Position numbers and translations under genes: made by a program. This document shows positions 1 to 5,000 of a DNA stretch of 5,580 bases, piece by piece. The notes under the pieces are model-generated. The model saw only the letters and a program-made list of their open reading frames with translations, was not told the DNA's origin and did no database searches. Numbering within the stretch: the stretch's first letter is position 1; each line of letters starts with the position of its first letter. The stretch comes from Candidatus Coatesbacteria bacterium RBG_13_66_14 (GTDB taxonomy: Bacteria; RBG-13-66-14): positions 12,124 through 17,703 of the forward strand of contig MFAF01000024.1 in the NCBI GenBank assembly GCA_001774505.1. The letters run 5' to 3'.

Positions 1-309
1 CTCGGAGTTCCTCCAGTACTCCTCCTCCTCCCAGTACGTCCAGTACGCCGCCGTCTCCAGGGGGAAATACATCGGCAAGGTCTGGGCCGACCCCTCGTTG
101 CGGAACGTGAAGTTCGCATAGACCTGAGCGCCGGCCTGACCGAGCGAGATGCGCACCTCCTCGTCGGCCATCACCACGTCGGGGTGCTCGATGCTCTCAT
201 CGAGGGGATTGAAGGGCTGGGGACCGGGATAGTCACTCCACCACCAGCCGGAGTCCGCAACCGCCGGCATGTGGTGAACGATAAGTATCAGTAAAATCAG
301 CCTTTTCAT
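1..309 (-). CDS. Secreted protein of unknown function, 3' end beyond window (DUF4424-like N-terminus?)
   Basis: An open frame of 103 codons runs from an ATG at 309 to the left window edge with no stop, so the C-terminal part is missing. The start is supported by AAGGGAG at 321-315, 5 nt upstream. Residues 1-18 (MKRLILLILIVHHMPAVA) form a short signal peptide, likely cleaved after the AVA. The mature N-terminus is Trp-rich (WWW at 22-24). Residues 43-83 alternate hydrophobic and polar residues (DVVMADEEVRISLG, then YANFTFRNEG and MYFPLE), which looks like a beta-sandwich. This layout resembles the start of DUF4424-type secreted proteins, where an 'M-x-x-E-x-V-x-I' strand precedes an 'F-x-N' strand and a 'FPLE' turn; that link is from memory and weak. 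Residues 89-99 are acidic and aromatic (YWTYWEEEEYW). It lies 114 nt downstream of the lipoprotein gene on the same strand. It is certainly coding and exported; the function is unknown. Confidence 0.8.
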   Translation of the reverse strand, partial: MKRLILLILIVHHMPAVADSGWWWSDYPGPQPFNPLDESIEHPDVVMADEEVRISLGQAGAQVYANFTFRNEGSAQTLPMYFPLETAAYWTYWEEEEYWRNSE

Positions 310-314
310 CTTTA

Positions 315-321
315 CTCCCTT
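315..321 (-). promoter_or_regulatory. Ribosome binding site for the left-edge secreted protein
   Basis: AAGGGAG on the minus strand with a 5-nt spacer (TAAAG) before ATG at 309. It fixes the start of the gene that leaves the window at the left edge. Confidence 0.65.
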
Positions 322-423
322 CACCCTGGCCAGAAGGAGCGGAGGCCCGCCCACAGCCCGTTTCGATTCGCGGCGGGTTGATATGACAGAAAGGTCACGC
401 CCTCATCTGCGGTGGGCGACCTC

Positions 424-1230
424 TTACGGACCCGTCTCCGGCGGGAGGACACCGCTCGACTCGTCGAAGCGCACGTAGTCGCCGCCGTAGTCCGCCGCCC
501 CGCCGAAGCCGCCCCCCATAGCGGCCTGCTCCAGGCGCTCCGGGGTGAAGTTCTGCCACACCTCGCGGGAGTACCCCTCGCGCACCCGCACGAGCTGCAT
601 CCCCACCACGTCGAAGGAGAGGACTATCTTGGACTCGTTGGAGAGCCATGACAGCTCGTAAACGCGCTTGTGGGGCTTCTCCTCCATCATCTTGACCATG
701 TACTGGGCCTGGTCCTGGGAGCCGAACATCCGGGAGCGGGGGCCGAGGTATACGGCGTGGGTGCCGGAACGGAAGGTGTCGTCCACCCGATCCCGCTGGC
801 CCGCGACGAGGCGCTCGCCGTAGACGACCACGTCGCGGTGGTCGGGCTGGGTGTAGCGGAAGGTGGCGAGTACCCGGTTGGCGTCGAAATTCAGCCCCGC
901 CGCCGAATCCCGGTTGTCGTACACGTCCACCTGGATCAACCGGCGGTCGGAGTACCAGACCTCCTCGAACCAGGTGAAGAGCTCCTCCAGCTCGTCGGCG
1001 TACACCCCGGGCTCCACGACGATGTCTATGGAGACGCCGCGTTCGACGCCGGGCGTGACCTTGGTCTCGGCCACCTCGTAGGGGATCGGCGGCTGGATCT
1101 GACCCTCGCCGGGCGGCTGCTCGCCGATGACCTGCTCCACCGCCTCCGCGCCGGCCGACCTCTCGTCGCCCTCGTCACCGCAGGCCAGGAAAATCACCGA
1201 AAGGATGAGAAAATAAAACGGTACACGCAT
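424..1230 (-). CDS. Putative outer-membrane lipoprotein of unknown function
   Basis: 268 residues, ATG at 1230, TAA at 426-424. An in-frame extension of 72 residues upstream exists but is Arg/Gly/Pro-rich and overlaps the amidase gene. The start at 1230 is favoured by AAGGGGG at 1243-1237 (6-nt spacer) and by the signal sequence that begins there. Residues 1-17 (MRVPFYFLILSVIFLAC) are a lipoprotein signal peptide with acylated Cys17. The -3 residue is Phe, so the lipobox is imperfect. Cys is followed by G-D-E, with no Asp at +2, which fits outer-membrane sorting under the E. coli rule. Residues 18-60 are an acidic, Pro/Gln-rich linker. Residues 65-220 look like a mixed alpha/beta domain (strands IDIVVEP, LIQVDVYD, VLATFRYT, DVVVYGE, KIVLSFDVVGMQLVRV). 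The C-terminus is Gly-rich (239-250). I recognise no family. It begins 2 nt after the amidase stop, so translational coupling is likely and an envelope role beside the amidases is plausible. That role is inferred only from position. Confidence 0.85.
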   Translation of the reverse strand: MRVPFYFLILSVIFLACGDEGDERSAGAEAVEQVIGEQPPGEGQIQPPIPYEVAETKVTPGVERGVSIDIVVEPGVYADELEELFTWFEEVWYSDRRLIQVDVYDNRDSAAGLNFDANRVLATFRYTQPDHRDVVVYGERLVAGQRDRVDDTFRSGTHAVYLGPRSRMFGSQDQAQYMVKMMEEKPHKRVYELSWLSNESKIVLSFDVVGMQLVRVREGYSREVWQNFTPERLEQAAMGGGFGGAADYGGDYVRFDESSGVLPPETGP

Positions 1231-1232
1231 GA

Positions 1233-2357
1233 CTAACCCCCTTGCGCCAGGGAGAATCGTGATCCCAGTTTCAGGTCGTTTTCCCGCACCCAGGCGGCGG
1301 TCCCGTCCGCGATGGCCCGGGCCACCCTTTGGCGGTAAGCGGGGTCCGAGAGGAGCGATTCCTGGTCGGCGTTGGAGAGGTAGCACGACTCGACGAGAAC
1401 CGCCGGCATCCGCGCCTCCACTAGAACGAAGAAGGGCGCCGGCCACACGCCGCGGTCGGGCAGGCCGAGTCCCGCGACGTGGGCTTCCTGGAGGTCCCGG
1501 GCCACACCCTCCGAGGGCGCGGTCAGCTCCTCGAAGGTCAGCCGGGCGAGAAGCCGGGCCGCCTCCAACCGCGCCGGGAACGGCAGCTCACCGGTGAGGG
1601 GCAGGGCGAACCGCGCGCCTCCCCCGGAAGACCACGGGGTGTCCGGCCGGTGGTGGTCGGCGTAGTACATCTCGGGCCCGCGCCGCTCCGGCGAGCCGCC
1701 GTTCAGGTGGAGGGATAGGAAGAGGTCGGCGCCCATCTCGTTGGCGGTGCGAACGCGCTCCCGGAGACCCACGGGGTAATCGCCCGTCCGGGTCAATACG
1801 ACCTCGACGTTCAACTCTTCCTTCAGTATCGTTTTCACCCTTCCGGCGATGTCCAGCACCAGGTCCTTCTCGAAGACGCCGGTCTTGGGACCGCCGGCCC
1901 CCGTCCACCGGGGTCCGCCGTGGCCGGGGTCGAGGACGATCAGGCGGACACGCGCGTCCTCGGCGGAGGGGACGGCCGGAACCGGGTCGGGCGAGTCGAA
2001 GCGCAGGCCGATACCGGGGGTGGCGTCGGTCACCAGGACGGAAACGAACCACCCGTCGCCGTCCAGCTCCACGGTGAGCGTCGCGCCTTCCTCCCCGGGT
2101 TCGAGGAGCACTCCGAGCAGGGGCCAGCGCCGCCCCACCGTGAAGGGACGCTCCAGCGTCAGGCCGGGAATCTCCCAGCGCCAGGCCCCGTCGGCGAACA
2201 CCGGCAGGGTACCGGGACCGCCGTCGGGAAGCGGCCCGTCCAGGCCGAGGGACACCCAGGCCCCCATCCCCGCGGGCGCGGCGTTCAGGGAGAGCACCTC
2301 CGCGGCCGGCGACGCCGAGATGAAAAAGATAACCAGAGTCAGGGTGAGCCGTTTCAA
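1233..2357 (-). CDS. N-acetylmuramoyl-L-alanine amidase (Amidase_3 family), second of a tandem pair
   Basis: 374 residues. It would hydrolyse the amide bond between N-acetylmuramic acid and L-Ala of peptidoglycan in the periplasm, acting in daughter-cell separation or wall remodelling (family knowledge). Residues 1-19 are a signal peptide (MKRLTLTLVIFFISASPAA). Residues 20-125 are a beta-rich N-terminal domain that aligns at its start with the AMIN-like domain of the upstream paralogue (GAWVSLGLD against GTWVSVGLE) but then diverges. The catalytic domain runs from about 137 to 357. Zinc ligands are His146 (LDPGHGG), Glu163 (FEKDLVLDI) and His217 (SLHLNGG); the catalytic Glu is Glu323 (AVLVESCYLSN). 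All key residues are present, so the enzyme should be active. The start is TTG at 2357, with GGAG at 2369-2366 (8-nt spacer) lying inside the end of the upstream gene; Met31 would be too late because it would remove the signal peptide. The gap to the upstream amidase is 5 nt and to the downstream lipoprotein 2 nt, an operon arrangement. Confidence 0.95.
   Translation of the reverse strand: MKRLTLTLVIFFISASPAAEVLSLNAAPAGMGAWVSLGLDGPLPDGGPGTLPVFADGAWRWEIPGLTLERPFTVGRRWPLLGVLLEPGEEGATLTVELDGDGWFVSVLVTDATPGIGLRFDSPDPVPAVPSAEDARVRLIVLDPGHGGPRWTGAGGPKTGVFEKDLVLDIAGRVKTILKEELNVEVVLTRTGDYPVGLRERVRTANEMGADLFLSLHLNGGSPERRGPEMYYADHHRPDTPWSSGGGARFALPLTGELPFPARLEAARLLARLTFEELTAPSEGVARDLQEAHVAGLGLPDRGVWPAPFFVLVEARMPAVLVESCYLSNADQESLLSDPAYRQRVARAIADGTAAWVRENDLKLGSRFSLAQGG
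1237..1243 (-). promoter_or_regulatory. Ribosome binding site for the lipoprotein gene
   Basis: AAGGGGG on the minus strand, 6 nt before ATG at 1230 and inside the last codons of the second amidase. It chooses the lipoprotein start over the longer in-frame reading that begins at 1446. Confidence 0.6.
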
Positions 2358-2362
2358 ACAGC

Positions 2363-3484
2363 CTACTCCATCCGCTCGTCGTAGTCCTCGACGTAGGCGG
2401 CGATGCCGCGGTAGACCGCCTCGGCCACCCGCCGGTAGCCCTCGGAATTGGTGTAAAGGTCCGCCTCGCGCTTACTGGTCATGAAATAGCTCTCGACGAG
2501 GATGGCCGGCATGTGCGTTCCACGGAGGACGGCGAAGTTGTCCTGCTTCACCCCGCGGTCCTTCAGGCCCAGCTCGTCCAGGAGCTCGGCGTGGACGTAG
2601 TTGGCCAGCCGGGCCGACTCCTCGAGGACGAGGGTCTGGTACGCGTCGGAGAGGATGAACTCCAGGGCGCTCTTGGTCACCCGGTCCAGGTCGGGGTCTG
2701 ACGAAAAGTCGGCGTTCTCCAGCATGGCGGCGGCCCGGGTCGTCGTCGTCTGCCCGCTGATCAAATAGAAGGTTTCGGTCCCGTGGGCCGACGAGGAACC
2801 GCCGTTCAGGTGCAGGCTGACGAAGAGGTCGGCCCCGATCTCGTTGGCCATCAGGCAGCGCCCCTTGAGGCCCACCTCGTAGTCCCCGGTGCGGGTCAGG
2901 ACCACCTCCACCCCCAGTTTTTCCTCCAGCAGCTTTTTCAAAATTTTGGCCTGCTCGAAAACCGCCTCCTTCTCGGCGATCCGCTCGTCGTAGGTGGCGG
3001 TGCCCGTGTAGCGCGAGCCGCCGTGGCCCGGATCGAGCACTATCAGTTTGATATCGCCGTCGGTGCGGGTGAAGTCGGGGGTGACGACGACGCCGCCCTT
3101 GGGGATGACGTCCACGCAGACCTGGAAGGGGTTGCGCTTGGAGTAGGCGCGGTAGGTGTAGGAACCGGAGACGAGCCGGAGGATCAAAAGGGCGTCGGAG
3201 CCGTCGGCGACGACCTTGGCCTCGGCCACGGCGCCCTTGCCCGGGCGGGTGATGGTGGCGGACGGCGCGGCCCCCGTGATGCGCACCCGGAGGGTGTCGC
3301 CGTCGGCGGTGAGGGAAAATTCGGCCTCCGCCTCCAGCCCCACCGAGACCCAGGTTCCGGCGTCGGTGGTGCCCAGGTTCAGGCTCTGGACCCGGTTGGC
3401 CCACGCCGGCGCCGCCGGAAGGAGTGACAGGAAAAGTGCCGCGGCGCACAGGGCGTATCCACGGCCATGGTGAAATCCGCGCAA
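2363..3484 (-). CDS. N-acetylmuramoyl-L-alanine amidase with N-terminal AMIN-like domain, first of a tandem pair
   Basis: 373 residues; a zinc-dependent peptidoglycan amidase of the AmiA/B/C and CwlV type (Amidase_3). Residues 1-29 are a signal peptide ending AWA, cleaved before Asn30. Residues 30-128 form a beta-rich domain (VQSLNLG, TWVSVGLE, TLRVRITG, ALLILRLV, FQVCVDVIP) with the layout of AMIN, the domain that targets such amidases to septum or wall. The catalytic domain spans about 146-366. Zinc ligands are His154 (LDPGHGG), Glu171 (AEKEAVFE) and His225 (SLHLNGG); the catalytic Glu is Glu331 (AILVESYFM). Residues 244-290 are an insert relative to shorter family members, Thr- and Ala-rich, possibly a regulatory helix over the active site as in E. 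coli AmiB/AmiC (inference). The start is TTG at 3484, preceded by GAAGGGAG at 3496-3489 with a short 4-nt spacer. A possible promoter lies in the 57-nt gap after smpB. The next amidase starts 5 nt after the stop. Confidence 0.95.
   Translation of the reverse strand: MRGFHHGRGYALCAAALFLSLLPAAPAWANRVQSLNLGTTDAGTWVSVGLEAEAEFSLTADGDTLRVRITGAAPSATITRPGKGAVAEAKVVADGSDALLILRLVSGSYTYRAYSKRNPFQVCVDVIPKGGVVVTPDFTRTDGDIKLIVLDPGHGGSRYTGTATYDERIAEKEAVFEQAKILKKLLEEKLGVEVVLTRTGDYEVGLKGRCLMANEIGADLFVSLHLNGGSSSAHGTETFYLISGQTTTTRAAAMLENADFSSDPDLDRVTKSALEFILSDAYQTLVLEESARLANYVHAELLDELGLKDRGVKQDNFAVLRGTHMPAILVESYFMTSKREADLYTNSEGYRRVAEAVYRGIAAYVEDYDERME
2366..2369 (-). promoter_or_regulatory. Ribosome binding site for the TTG start of the second amidase
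   Basis: GGAG on the minus strand overlaps the last sense codons (ATG GAG) of the upstream amidase, 8 nt before TTG at 2357. Ribosomes terminating on the first amidase would sit on this site, which suggests translational coupling. Confidence 0.55.
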
Positions 3485-3488
3485 GCCT

Positions 3489-3496
3489 CTCCCTTC
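3489..3496 (-). promoter_or_regulatory. Ribosome binding site for the TTG start of the first amidase
   Basis: GAAGGGAG on the minus strand, 4 nt (AGGC) before TTG at 3484. It supports the rare start, together with the signal peptide that begins there. Confidence 0.6.
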
Positions 3497-3515
3497 GAAG
3501 CGACGTATTCCTAAA

Positions 3516-3521
3516 AGTATA
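3516..3521 (-). promoter_or_regulatory. Candidate -10 box upstream of the amidase pair
   Basis: TATACT (5 of 6 to TATAAT) on the minus strand, within a short AT-rich patch of the 57-nt gap between smpB and the first amidase. No convincing -35 is seen at the expected distance; TTAGAG about 18 nt upstream, overlapping the smpB stop, matches poorly. It may be an internal promoter allowing the amidase operon to be expressed apart from smpB. Confidence 0.35.
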
Positions 3522-3522
3522 A

Positions 3523-3533
3523 CCGGAATCCGG
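3523..3533. repeat. Palindrome CCGGA-A-TCCGG next to the candidate -10 box
   Basis: A perfect inverted repeat with 5-nt arms and one central base, placed just upstream of TATACT on the minus strand, in the spacer region where a repressor could act. It is too short to be a rho-independent terminator of smpB and has no U-tract directly after it of useful length. Operator function is a guess. Confidence 0.3.
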
Positions 3534-3541
3534 CCCGACCT

Positions 3542-4054
3542 CTAACGGTCGTCGCCCCCGTGACGGTAAGACCTGGCCCTCTGCGCCGTCCGCTCGTCCT
3601 CGCGCCGTCGGAGCTCCTGCCGCTTGTCGTACTGACGCTTGCCGCGCCCGAGGCCGATCCGGAGCTTGACCAGCTTCCCCCGGAGGTAGAGCTCCAGGGG
3701 GATGATGGTCATCCCCCGCCGCTCCACGCCGACGGCGAGCACCCGAATCTCGCGCTCGTGGAGGAGCAGCCGCCGCGAGCGGGTCTCGTCGGGCTGAAAA
3801 GCCCCCGCCGGCTTGTACCGGGCCACGTGCATCCCCACCACCCAGGCCCCGCCCTCGGAGACGCGGACGTAGGCCTCGGCGATGGACGCATGGCCCGCGC
3901 GGATGCTCTTCACCTCGGAGCCCTCGAGGGCGATCCCCGCCTCGAAGTCCTCCTCGATGGCGTAGTCGTGCCGCGCCCGCCGGTTCCGGGCCAGAATTTT
4001 GACGTCATCTTCCACGGCGCATCCGTGCGGAATGGGCTTACGTTCCGACCCCAT
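3542..4054 (-). CDS. smpB: SsrA (tmRNA)-binding protein SmpB
   Basis: 170 residues from ATG at 4054 to TAG at 3544-3542. SmpB binds tmRNA, delivers it to stalled ribosomes and supports trans-translation, which tags the incomplete peptide for proteolysis. Signatures seen in order: ILARNRRARHDYAIEEDFEAG at 20-40 (the family's K-A-R-H-D-Y start), EGSEVKSIRAG at 44-54, TRSRRLLLHEREI at 91-103, GMTIIPLELY at 114-123, and GLGRGKRQYDKR at 134-145. After DKR comes the basic, unstructured tail (25 residues) that acts in the empty mRNA channel. The length matches the usual 150-165 closely. The frame stays open far upstream across the divergent gene, but homology only begins near residue 19. ATG at 4054 gives a lead-in like that of E. 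coli SmpB. GTG at 4015 (157 residues) is a possible alternative. Neither start has a strong Shine-Dalgarno sequence. The ssrA gene is not in this window. Confidence 0.97.
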   Translation of the reverse strand: MGSERKPIPHGCAVEDDVKILARNRRARHDYAIEEDFEAGIALEGSEVKSIRAGHASIAEAYVRVSEGGAWVVGMHVARYKPAGAFQPDETRSRRLLLHEREIRVLAVGVERRGMTIIPLELYLRGKLVKLRIGLGRGKRQYDKRQELRRREDERTAQRARSYRHGGDDR

Positions 4055-4055
4055 T

Positions 4056-4083
4056 TTAGCACGCCCGCCGTTCGTGGTATCAT
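4056..4083 (+). promoter_or_regulatory. Candidate sigma70-type promoter for the Cys-cluster gene
   Basis: TTAGCA at 4056-4061 (4 of 6 matches to TTGACA) and TATCAT at 4078-4083 (5 of 6 to TATAAT) are separated by 16 nt. Transcription would start near 4090, leaving about 37 nt of leader before the GTG at 4127 with the GGAGG inside it. The -35 box lies immediately beside the smpB start codon. This is the most AT-rich patch between the two divergent genes. It is a motif match only. Confidence 0.4.
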
Positions 4084-4104
4084 TGATAGCGGCATACCGT
4101 GCAA
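4076..4104 (-). promoter_or_regulatory. smpB: Possible smpB promoter, weak
   Basis: On the minus strand TTGCAC (4104-4099) is followed after 17 nt by GATACC (4081-4076), each 3 of 6 matches. Alternatively TATCAA at 4088-4083 could be the -10 box without a good -35. A promoter for smpB must lie in or beyond this 72-nt gap because the upstream neighbour is divergent, but I cannot fix its position. Confidence 0.25.
4078..4088. repeat. Small palindrome TATCA-T-TGATA between divergent genes
   Basis: A perfect inverted repeat of two 5-nt arms around one central base. It overlaps the candidate -10 box of the plus-strand promoter and a -10-like TATCAA on the minus strand. It could be a shared, symmetric promoter core or a small operator. 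An 11-nt palindrome can also occur by chance. Confidence 0.4.
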
Positions 4105-4117
4105 GTCGCACTTCACC

Positions 4118-4122
4118 GGAGG
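4118..4122 (+). promoter_or_regulatory. Ribosome binding site deciding the GTG start at 4127
   Basis: GGAGG with a 4-nt spacer (TTTC) before GTG. The spacer is short, but the next in-frame GTGs at 4142 and 4145 are too far away. The site marks 4127 as the real start and excludes the longer upstream reading through smpB antisense. Confidence 0.65.
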
Positions 4123-4126
4123 TTTC

Positions 4127-4945
4127 GTGAGCATCGAATACGTGGTGGCGCGCCCCTGCGCGGTCAAGAACGACCTCGGCGGCGACGAGGCCTTCCTGCG
4201 CGCCTGCACCTGGCGCCTCATGGCCCGGACCGCCAAAAGGGAGGCCCGGAAAAAGAACCTCCGCTTCGAGGAGGTGAAGCTCACCCACCGCATCGTCAGC
4301 CTGGACGGTGTTGACCAGGTGGTGGAGCCGCTGTCGGACATCCTCGAGGAAGCGGCCCGGTTCGAGGAGAAGACCGGCCCCTGCGCCGACTGCCCGGCCT
4401 GCGTCCTGGACGAGACGGCGGGGTGCTTCGGCACGGTGGGCTACCCCGTCACCGCCGAGGCCGAACAGTGGCTCTACGACAGGATTACCGGCGAGGTGGA
4501 GCCCTGGGCCGCCCGGGGTTGGCGTGAGTTCTGGAAGGGCGCCCGGGCGGACCCGGCCCGAATCGCCCTCCTGCGCAGCAAGGGCGACGACTTCCTCGAG
4601 GGGAAGAGCGCCTGGGGCCTCACCGCGACCTCCGGCGGCCGCCCCTTCACCCTCAACGCCAACGAGCTCCTCGCCGCACTCTTCGCCGCCGGGAGCCTGA
4701 AGCCCGCCGACGCCCTGATGCTCCTGGGGCTCCTGGGCGCCCTGGACCCCGACGTGGACCCCGAGGACGAGGAGCGGCCGGTCATCGGCGTCTCCGAGGC
4801 GGAAAACGGGGAGACCGAGGAGAAGCTGGCCTTCGATATCTACCCCGAGCCCTACGACGACCCCGGCATCTGCGACCTGAAGGCGTACCTCTTCGCGCTC
4901 TTCTTCGCCGCCGCCCTGGGGGTGGAGTTGCAGGTAAGCCTGTAG
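4127..4945 (+). CDS. Conserved-looking hypothetical protein with a C-x2-C-x2-C cluster
   Basis: 272 residues, GTG at 4127, TAG at 4943-4945. The frame is open upstream through the smpB antisense. GTG 4127 is preferred because GGAGG at 4118-4122 sits just before it and because upstream codons belong to smpB. It is soluble, with no signal peptide. Residues 84-106 hold a cysteine cluster, Cys86, Cys89, Cys92 and Cys100, followed by C-F-G-x-V-G-Y-P. This resembles, from memory, an uncharacterised bacterial family with 'CPAN...FGC.G.I.YP' motifs followed by a W-L-x-x-R helix (here EQWLYDRI at 113-120). Further cysteines are Cys11, Cys27 and Cys249. Residues 163-186 (WGLTATSGGRPFTLNANELLAALF) and the Ala/Leu-rich 188-205 are helical, residues 207-235 are very acidic, and 253-264 are hydrophobic. 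The cysteines may bind zinc or an Fe-S cluster, but this is not shown. It is divergent from smpB and 55 nt upstream of the next gene. Function unknown. Confidence 0.88.
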   Translation: MSIEYVVARPCAVKNDLGGDEAFLRACTWRLMARTAKREARKKNLRFEEVKLTHRIVSLDGVDQVVEPLSDILEEAARFEEKTGPCADCPACVLDETAGCFGTVGYPVTAEAEQWLYDRITGEVEPWAARGWREFWKGARADPARIALLRSKGDDFLEGKSAWGLTATSGGRPFTLNANELLAALFAAGSLKPADALMLLGLLGALDPDVDPEDEERPVIGVSEAENGETEEKLAFDIYPEPYDDPGICDLKAYLFALFFAAALGVELQVSL

Positions 4946-5000
4946 AGCAGTCTTGTACCTGGGTTGGCTGATTGCCGGATTCACATTGCGAGGGCTTGAG

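Noticed and set aside
310..423. Possible terminator or promoter in the 114-nt gap before the left-edge gene
   Set aside because: Short GC-rich inverted matches (around the CCCG and CGGG runs) make only weak hairpins without a T-tract, and no -35/-10 pair with proper spacing is visible.
1231..1446. 72-residue N-terminal extension of the lipoprotein
   Set aside because: It overlaps the conserved C-terminal part of the second amidase, including codons near its catalytic Glu, and lacks a signal peptide, which appears only at the internal ATG at 1230.
2472..3449. Minus-strand open frame of 325 codons inside the first amidase in another frame
   Set aside because: Its Arg/Gly/Pro-rich, low-complexity translation is typical of a frame shadow in GC-rich DNA; the amidase frame has all catalytic motifs.
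3560..4126. Plus-strand open frame of 189 codons upstream of and in frame with the Cys-cluster gene
   Set aside because: It lies antisense to smpB, which has full family signatures. The Pro/Leu/Arg-rich translation matches nothing, and a Shine-Dalgarno sequence at 4118-4122 marks the real start at 4127.
4055..4126. tmRNA (ssrA) gene near smpB
   Set aside because: The flanking gaps are 72 and 57 nt, far too short for a tmRNA, and no tRNA-like ends are visible.
4055..4984. Minus-strand open frame extending smpB upstream to 480 residues
   Set aside because: It is antisense to the Cys-cluster gene and reads as Gly/Glu/Val-rich sequence. No SmpB has such an extension; the open frame follows from high third-position GC.
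4946..5000. Promoter for the right-edge gene (TTGTAC at 4953-4958)
   Set aside because: No acceptable -10 box occurs 16-18 nt downstream, so the gene is more likely read from upstream or from a promoter I cannot see.
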